A DNA stretch of 64,000 nt. Origin: Bacteroidaceae bacterium. Its GTDB lineage: Bacteria; Bacteroidota; Bacteroidia; Bacteroidales; Bacteroidaceae. A program made the translations under genes and the position numbers. The notes beneath the pieces were generated by a model. The model saw only the letters and a list, made by a program, of their open reading frames with translations, was not told where the DNA came from and ran no database searches. This document shows, in pieces, positions 60,092 through 64,000 of this stretch; within the stretch, counting starts at the first letter, position 1, and the number at the start of each line of letters is the position of its first letter. The stretch lies in NCBI GenBank assembly GCA_024697945.1, contig JAILRU010000048.1, positions 86,367 through 150,366 on the forward strand, given 5' to 3'.

Positions 60092-61543
60092 TCAAATCTC
60101 TTCCAGCAAAGCTTTGAGGAAGGTCCAGAACTTTGCTACACTCGGGATGTTGCACTTCTCATCTGGTGTATGAGGGCTACGCAAAGTGGGGCCGAAGCTG
60201 ACAAGGTCCATCTTGGGATATACACCACCTATGATACTGCACTCCAAACCCGCGTGACAAACCTGAACATTAGCTTCCTCATTGAAGAGATTGCGATAAA
60301 CCTCGACCATCTTTGCCACGATGGGACTGTCGAAGTTAGGTTGCCAAGCACCGTAGTTGCCTCCGTACTCCACCTTCATACCTGCCATAGAGAAGCAACT
60401 CTCCTGCATCTCCTGAATGTACTCCATCATGGTGTCGTTGCTGGAGCGAGCCAGAATAAGGATGCTTGCATCGCCTGCTCCAATGTTGATGATGCCCAAA
60501 TTGCTGCTGGTCTCTACGACAGCAGGGATGCTGGGAATGTTCCTGAGCACGCCATCGTGACAGGCCATGATGGCATCCACCAAGTTATCCTGTATCTCTT
60601 CTGGAACCCGACCTGCAGGCATTGCTGTGGTCTCGACGGTCATCGTAATGCCTTCTTCCACACCACGGAACTCATCGGTAAAAACTTGCTGACAATACTC
60701 AGCCAGTTCGCAGAAGTCATCGTAGTTCTCCAGGGGAACTGCCAGTACTACTGTTGCAGTACGAGGTATGGCATTGCGCATGTTACCGCCCTGCCAAGAG
60801 CAGAGCCGAGCCTCATCGTCGGCAATAGCCTGACGTACAAAGCGCGCCATGAGTTTATTGGCATTGGCGCGACCCTCGTTGATTTCCAGTCCGCTGTGAC
60901 CGCCACGAAGTCCCTTGAGCATCACCTTGACGGCAATGTCACCCTCTTCGAGCGCCACCTCCTTGTACTGCATCGTAGCACTGATGTTCACACCGCCAGC
61001 AGAACCAATGACGAATTCGCCCATCGTCTCGTTGTCGATGTTCAAGAGGATGTCGCCCTTCAGGGTGTCGGGCGAGAGATGATTCACACCATACATACAC
61101 GTCTCTTCGTCTGCCGTTATGAGGGCCTCCAATGGACCGTGCTTAATATCCTTGCTCTCCATGACTGCCATGATAGCTGCCACACCCATGCCGTCGTCGC
61201 TGCCCAAAGTAGTGCCCTTGGCCTTCACCCAGTCGCCGTCGATGAAGGTCTCGATAGGGTCTGTCTCGAAGTTGTGTGTGCTCTCGTCAACCTTCTGCGG
61301 CACCATGTCCATGTGAGCCTGAAGGACGGCACACTTGTGTCCTTCCTTACCAGGAGTGGCGGACTTACGCATAACGATGTTCTCGGCATTGTCCTTCCAT
61401 GCTTCGATGCCATGCTCCTTTGCCCAGTCGAGCAGGAACTGCTGAATTTTCTGTAGGTGTCCGCTGGGACGAGGCACTTGGGTCAAAAGATAGAAATTCT
61501 TCCAGATAATCTGTGGATCGAGTTCTTTAATTAGCTTTTCCAT
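60092..61543 (-). CDS. pepD: Aminoacyl-histidine dipeptidase (PepD)
   Basis: 483 residues, M20 metallopeptidase with cytosolic location. Motifs: IWKNFYLLTQVPRPSGH, CAVLQAHMDMVPQK (metal His), TLGSDDGMGVAAIMAVME (metal Asp), LITADEETCMYGVNHL (catalytic and metal Glu), LRGGHSGLEINEGRANANK, and VCHAGLECSIIGGVYPKMDLVSFGPTLRSPHTPDEKC (late His). It hydrolyses dipeptides such as Xaa-His and Cys-Gly. Length and motifs are normal. A -7 box TACTTTTG is at 61591-61598. The spacer downstream (60041-60091) is filled with TTTGAATTTTGAATT repeats. Confidence 0.96.
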   Translation of the reverse strand: MEKLIKELDPQIIWKNFYLLTQVPRPSGHLQKIQQFLLDWAKEHGIEAWKDNAENIVMRKSATPGKEGHKCAVLQAHMDMVPQKVDESTHNFETDPIETFIDGDWVKAKGTTLGSDDGMGVAAIMAVMESKDIKHGPLEALITADEETCMYGVNHLSPDTLKGDILLNIDNETMGEFVIGSAGGVNISATMQYKEVALEEGDIAVKVMLKGLRGGHSGLEINEGRANANKLMARFVRQAIADDEARLCSWQGGNMRNAIPRTATVVLAVPLENYDDFCELAEYCQQVFTDEFRGVEEGITMTVETTAMPAGRVPEEIQDNLVDAIMACHDGVLRNIPSIPAVVETSSNLGIINIGAGDASILILARSSNDTMMEYIQEMQESCFSMAGMKVEYGGNYGAWQPNFDSPIVAKMVEVYRNLFNEEANVQVCHAGLECSIIGGVYPKMDLVSFGPTLRSPHTPDEKCNIPSVAKFWTFLKALLEEI

Positions 61544-61590
61544 AATATTCCTTTTTATTGTTAATGTTATTATACGTGTATTTGCGAAGT

Positions 61591-61598
61591 CAAAAGTA
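61591..61598 (-). promoter_or_regulatory. -7 box of pepD
   Basis: The minus strand reads TACTTTTG followed by ACTTCG, 48 bases before the pepD start. Confidence 0.5.
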
Positions 61599-61653
61599 CA
61601 ACATTTTTATGAATTATGAGTTAAGATTTATGATTTATTTAAGTTTTTTATCT

Positions 61654-61661
61654 TATCTTTG
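61654..61661 (+). promoter_or_regulatory. -7 box of comF
   Basis: TATCTTTG followed by CAC, 26 bases before the chosen comF start. This argues against the longer reading from 61558, which would place the promoter inside the gene. Confidence 0.6.
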
Positions 61662-61686
61662 CACATTATATAGTAATACACGCGCA

Positions 61687-62373
61687 ATGAGCCTGCTTAA
61701 CGACATACACGAACTGCTACTGCCGCGACTCTGTCCGGTATGCGGAAAACTGTTGATGAAAAGCGAGGATGTGCTCTGCGCGTTTTGCGCCATCGGACTG
61801 CCGCGTTACCATATTCAGCGCATCGACGACAACATACTTCTGCGCACAGTTTGGGACACAGCCGATGTGCACCGCGCCACGACGTTTCTCACCTACAATC
61901 ACAACTCTCCCTACCATAACCTCGTTATTGGCATCAAGTTTCATGGCAGAAGCGATTTGGCCGTCAGGTTAGGCAGGTGGGCCGCTATGGAGGCTGCAAA
62001 ATATGGTTTCTGGGACAAAGCCGATGCTTTGGTGCCCGTACCGCTGACACGATGGCGGCGCTGGCGACGCGGCTACAACCAGGCAGAGATGCTGGCCCGC
62101 GGTATGGCAGAGGTGACAGGTTTGCCCGTACTGAACCTACTCAAGCGCACCAAGAACCGCACACCGCAGTCACGTCTCAGTAGCGAGGTGCGGCAAAGAA
62201 ATGCCGAAGGCATCTATCGTGCTACCATTCCCGAAGAGTGGCGAGGGAAATGCCTGGTAATTGTGGATGATGTCATGACCACCGGTGCCACACTCAGCAA
62301 CTGTGCCCGCGCTTTGCTCAATGCAGATGAGAATGCAGAAATATGCATCTTTCCACTAACTTATGCAGGATAA
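61687..62373 (+). CDS. comF: ComF family phosphoribosyltransferase-like protein
   Basis: 228 residues from the ATG at 61687; the reading from 61558 would include the promoter and ATGAATTATGAGTTAAG repeat DNA. Zinc-ribbon CPVCGKLL...LCAFCAIGLPRYH, then the PRTase-like core: YHNLVIGIKFHGRSDLA, ADALVPVPLTRWRRWRRGYNQAEMLARG, NRTPQSRLSSEVRQRN and LVIVDDVMTTGATLSNCARAL. ComF proteins take part in DNA uptake and recombination in competent species. Its 3' end is followed by a hairpin shared with gdhA. Confidence 0.92.
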   Translation: MSLLNDIHELLLPRLCPVCGKLLMKSEDVLCAFCAIGLPRYHIQRIDDNILLRTVWDTADVHRATTFLTYNHNSPYHNLVIGIKFHGRSDLAVRLGRWAAMEAAKYGFWDKADALVPVPLTRWRRWRRGYNQAEMLARGMAEVTGLPVLNLLKRTKNRTPQSRLSSEVRQRNAEGIYRATIPEEWRGKCLVIVDDVMTTGATLSNCARALLNADENAEICIFPLTYAG

Positions 62374-62394
62374 TGTAGCAAAAAGCGATGCTTT

Positions 62395-62421
62395 TGCAAC
62401 TTTTTCTTTCAAAAAGTTGCA
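62395..62421 (+). terminator. Hairpin between comF and gdhA
   Basis: A perfect 11-bp stem TGCAACTTTTT / AAAAAGTTGCA around a 5-base loop CTTTC, 21 bases after the comF stop and 18 bases upstream of the gdhA -7 box. It lacks a T-run after the stem and overlaps the place of the -33 element, so it could be a terminator, an operator, or both. Confidence 0.5.
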
Positions 62422-62439
62422 GGATTGCGTATTTCTCTG

Positions 62440-62447
62440 TACTTTTG
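62440..62447 (+). promoter_or_regulatory. -7 box of gdhA
   Basis: TACTTTTG followed by CAGCC; a TTGC at 62417-62420, inside the hairpin, is 19 bases upstream and may act as -33 element. Confidence 0.6.
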
Positions 62448-62497
62448 CAGCCGGATAACAAATAACCTATTAAATTTATTAAATTATTCATCTATTT

Positions 62498-63838
62498 ATG
62501 GACGCAAAGAAAGTCTTGGAAGATCTGAAAAGACGCTTCCCCAATGAACCAGAGTATCATCAGGCAGTAGAAGAGGTGCTGGGCACTATCGAAGAAGAGT
62601 ACAACAAGCACCCCGAGTTTGACAAGGTAAACCTCATCGAACGTCTCTGCATACCCGACCGTGTATATCAGTTCCGTGTAACCTGGATGGACGACAAGGG
62701 TCAAATCCAGACCAACATGGGTTACCGCATACAGCACAACAACGCCATTGGTCCGTACAAGGGCGGCATCCGTTTCCACTCAAGTGTTAACCTGGGAATC
62801 TTGAAGTTCCTCGCCTTCGAGCAGACTTTCAAGAACAGCCTCACCACACTGCCTATGGGCGGTGGCAAGGGTGGCAGTGACTTCAGCCCCCGTGGCAAGA
62901 GCAACGCTGAGGTGATGCGTTTCTGCCAGGCCTTCATGCTGGAGTTGACTCGCCATATCGGTCCTGACACCGACGTTCCTGCAGGCGACATCGGCGTAGG
63001 CGGACGTGAGGTAGGCTATATGTTTGGCATGTATAAGAAGCTGACCCGCGAATACAGTGGAGTGCTGACAGGTAAGGGCATTGAGTTCGGTGGCTCGCTG
63101 ATTCGTCCCGAGGCAACAGGTTACGGCACAGTCTATTTCCTTCGTGCCATGCTGAAGACCAAGGGCGAGACCGTAGAGGGCAAGAAGGTGCTCATCTCTG
63201 GTGCTGGCAACGTGGCTCAGTATGCTGCCGAGAAGGTGCTGCAGCTGGGTGGTAAGGTGATGACCATGAGCGACAGCGACGGTTACATCTACGATCCCGA
63301 TGGCATAGACCGTGAGAAGCTCGACTACATCATGGAACTTAAGCAGGTTTATCGCGGACGTATTAAGGAATATGTGGACCAGTATCCCACAGCCAAGTAC
63401 GTGGGCGACGGTGCAAAGCCTTGGTTCGAGAAGGCCGACATCGCACTGCCTTGCGCTACCCAGAACGAGCTGAACGAAGAGCAGGCTAAGGCTCTGGTTG
63501 CCAATGGCTGTATAGCAGTTGCCGAAGGTGCCAATATGCCCTCCACCCCAGGTGCCATCCGCGTCTTCCAGGAGGCAAAGATTCTCTACTCTCCCGGTAA
63601 GGCCAGCAACGCAGGCGGTGTGTCTGTATCAGGTCTCGAGATGTCACAGAACAGCGAGCGTCTCAGCTGGAGCGCAGAAGAGGTTGATGCCAAGCTGCTT
63701 TGGATTATGGAGAACATCCACGAGAACTGTGTGAAGTACGGCACTCAGCCCGACGGCTATGTCAACTACGTAAAGGGTGCCAACGTCGCAGGCTTCATGA
63801 AGGTTGCTAAGGCTATGATGGCACAAGGCATCGTATAG
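62498..63838 (+). CDS. gdhA: NADP-specific glutamate dehydrogenase
   Basis: 446 residues, hexameric class. It interconverts 2-oxoglutarate plus ammonium and glutamate, the main ammonium assimilation route of gut Bacteroidetes. Motifs: IQTNMGYRIQHNNAIGPYKGGIRFHSSVN, TTLPMGGGKGGSDFSPRGKS (catalytic Lys), DTDVPAGDIGVGGREVGYMFG, EATGYGTVYFLRAML, KKVLISGAGNVAQYAAEKVLQLGGKV (NADP fold) and GANMPSTPGAI. The NADP type is inferred from length and class. Its own promoter and hairpin lie upstream. Confidence 0.97.
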   Translation: MDAKKVLEDLKRRFPNEPEYHQAVEEVLGTIEEEYNKHPEFDKVNLIERLCIPDRVYQFRVTWMDDKGQIQTNMGYRIQHNNAIGPYKGGIRFHSSVNLGILKFLAFEQTFKNSLTTLPMGGGKGGSDFSPRGKSNAEVMRFCQAFMLELTRHIGPDTDVPAGDIGVGGREVGYMFGMYKKLTREYSGVLTGKGIEFGGSLIRPEATGYGTVYFLRAMLKTKGETVEGKKVLISGAGNVAQYAAEKVLQLGGKVMTMSDSDGYIYDPDGIDREKLDYIMELKQVYRGRIKEYVDQYPTAKYVGDGAKPWFEKADIALPCATQNELNEEQAKALVANGCIAVAEGANMPSTPGAIRVFQEAKILYSPGKASNAGGVSVSGLEMSQNSERLSWSAEEVDAKLLWIMENIHENCVKYGTQPDGYVNYVKGANVAGFMKVAKAMMAQGIV

Positions 63839-63865
63839 TAGAATTGATAATTGAACATTAAAGAG

Positions 63866-64000
63866 GGTGTGTCATAATTAACAACAACGGATTACACTGA
63901 TTCAACGGATTATCTTAAATGCTGATTATCAGCGTGGCTTAAATCCGTCAAATCCGTGTAATCCGTTGTTTATATTATATTAATTGTATTTTGACACACC
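63866..64000. mobile_element. MITE-like inverted-repeat element
   Basis: Ends GGTGTGTCA (63866-63874) and TGACACACC (63992-64000) are exact inverted repeats. Inside, AACAACGGATTACAC (63883-63897) pairs exactly with GTGTAATCCGTTGTT (63956-63970) and the stem continues with few mismatches; the centre holds GCTGA-TTA-TCAGC (63921-63933). No coding content, so it would need a transposase in trans; alternatively it is a large bidirectional terminator after gdhA. The window ends exactly at the right end, so target duplications cannot be seen. Confidence 0.65.

Noticed and set aside
60170..61456. Plus-strand open reading frame of 428 codons
   Set aside because: Antisense to pepD, which has all its metal ligands.

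Overview
The window reads as a chromosomal segment of a Bacteroidales bacterium, most likely Prevotella or a close relative (inference). Promoters have the Bacteroidetes -7 box TAnnTTTG. Secreted proteins often end in a short tail of the type YDLSGRxx...KGIYIxNGKKxxxK. The gene order DUF6242-DUF6089-uppS-bamA-skp-skp-skp-murI, a GT3-type glycogen synthase next to GlgP, GH92/GH2 glycosidases and a Gfo/Idh plus TIM-barrel pair are all familiar from this group. No rRNA, tRNA or CRISPR array was seen.

Layout. 1-2849 (-): a small glycan-degradation operon: GH92 mannosidase, lipoprotein, and GH2 enzyme cut by the window edge. 3136-11200 (+): a 1754-residue GLUG-like surface protein, a CotH-family protein and a SlyD-like prolyl isomerase. 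11202-13995: an accessory island with an HUH (RAYT-type) transposase carrying a DprA-like C-terminus, a 22-bp tandem array inside nested palindromes, a truncated BRO-type antirepressor and an 11-bp tandem repeat. 13996-23425 (+): the envelope biogenesis cluster, then a polyprenol-sugar synthase and GtrA. 23436-32815 (-): a long co-directional run of hisH-hisA-hisF-hisIE, an FtsE-like ATPase, lysC, lysA, a GT2 enzyme, DedA, an outer-membrane protein and an EEP nuclease. 32912-35005 (-): a double-ABC ATPase and ruvC. 35171 (+): DUF1573. 35652-41993 (-): glycogen synthase, glgP, MATE and trmO. 42169-46513 (+): a small periplasmic protein, a tetraheme cytochrome fused to an FGE/SUMF1 domain, and two Tat-type secreted proteins (oxidoreductase, sugar isomerase). 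46520-46849: periodic palindromic arrays, then an orphan Phd/YefM antitoxin. 47275-48639 (-): a cohesin-like protein and a dockerin-bearing protein. 48838-61543 (-): a membrane J-protein, a PD-(D/E)XK nuclease, an SGNH/LamG surface protein, a 2174-residue GH18-alpha-2-macroglobulin fusion and pepD. 61687-63838 (+): comF and gdhA. 63866-64000: a MITE-like inverted-repeat element.

The most unusual theme is the repeats. Several families of short iterated A/T-rich words (such as AATTCAAAATTC, GTGAAAAGTGAAA, TTTACTATTTGACG, ATTAACCCC) fill the spacers between genes. The same words also occur in frame inside genes: in linkers before the C-terminal tails, in signal peptides, in start codons, and in one loop of HisH. 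Separate arrays with a strict 22-23 bp period and palindromic cores lie beside the RAYT-type gene and beside the orphan antitoxin. These arrays, with the RAYT-DprA-like protein as a candidate partner, are the best candidates for something undescribed here.
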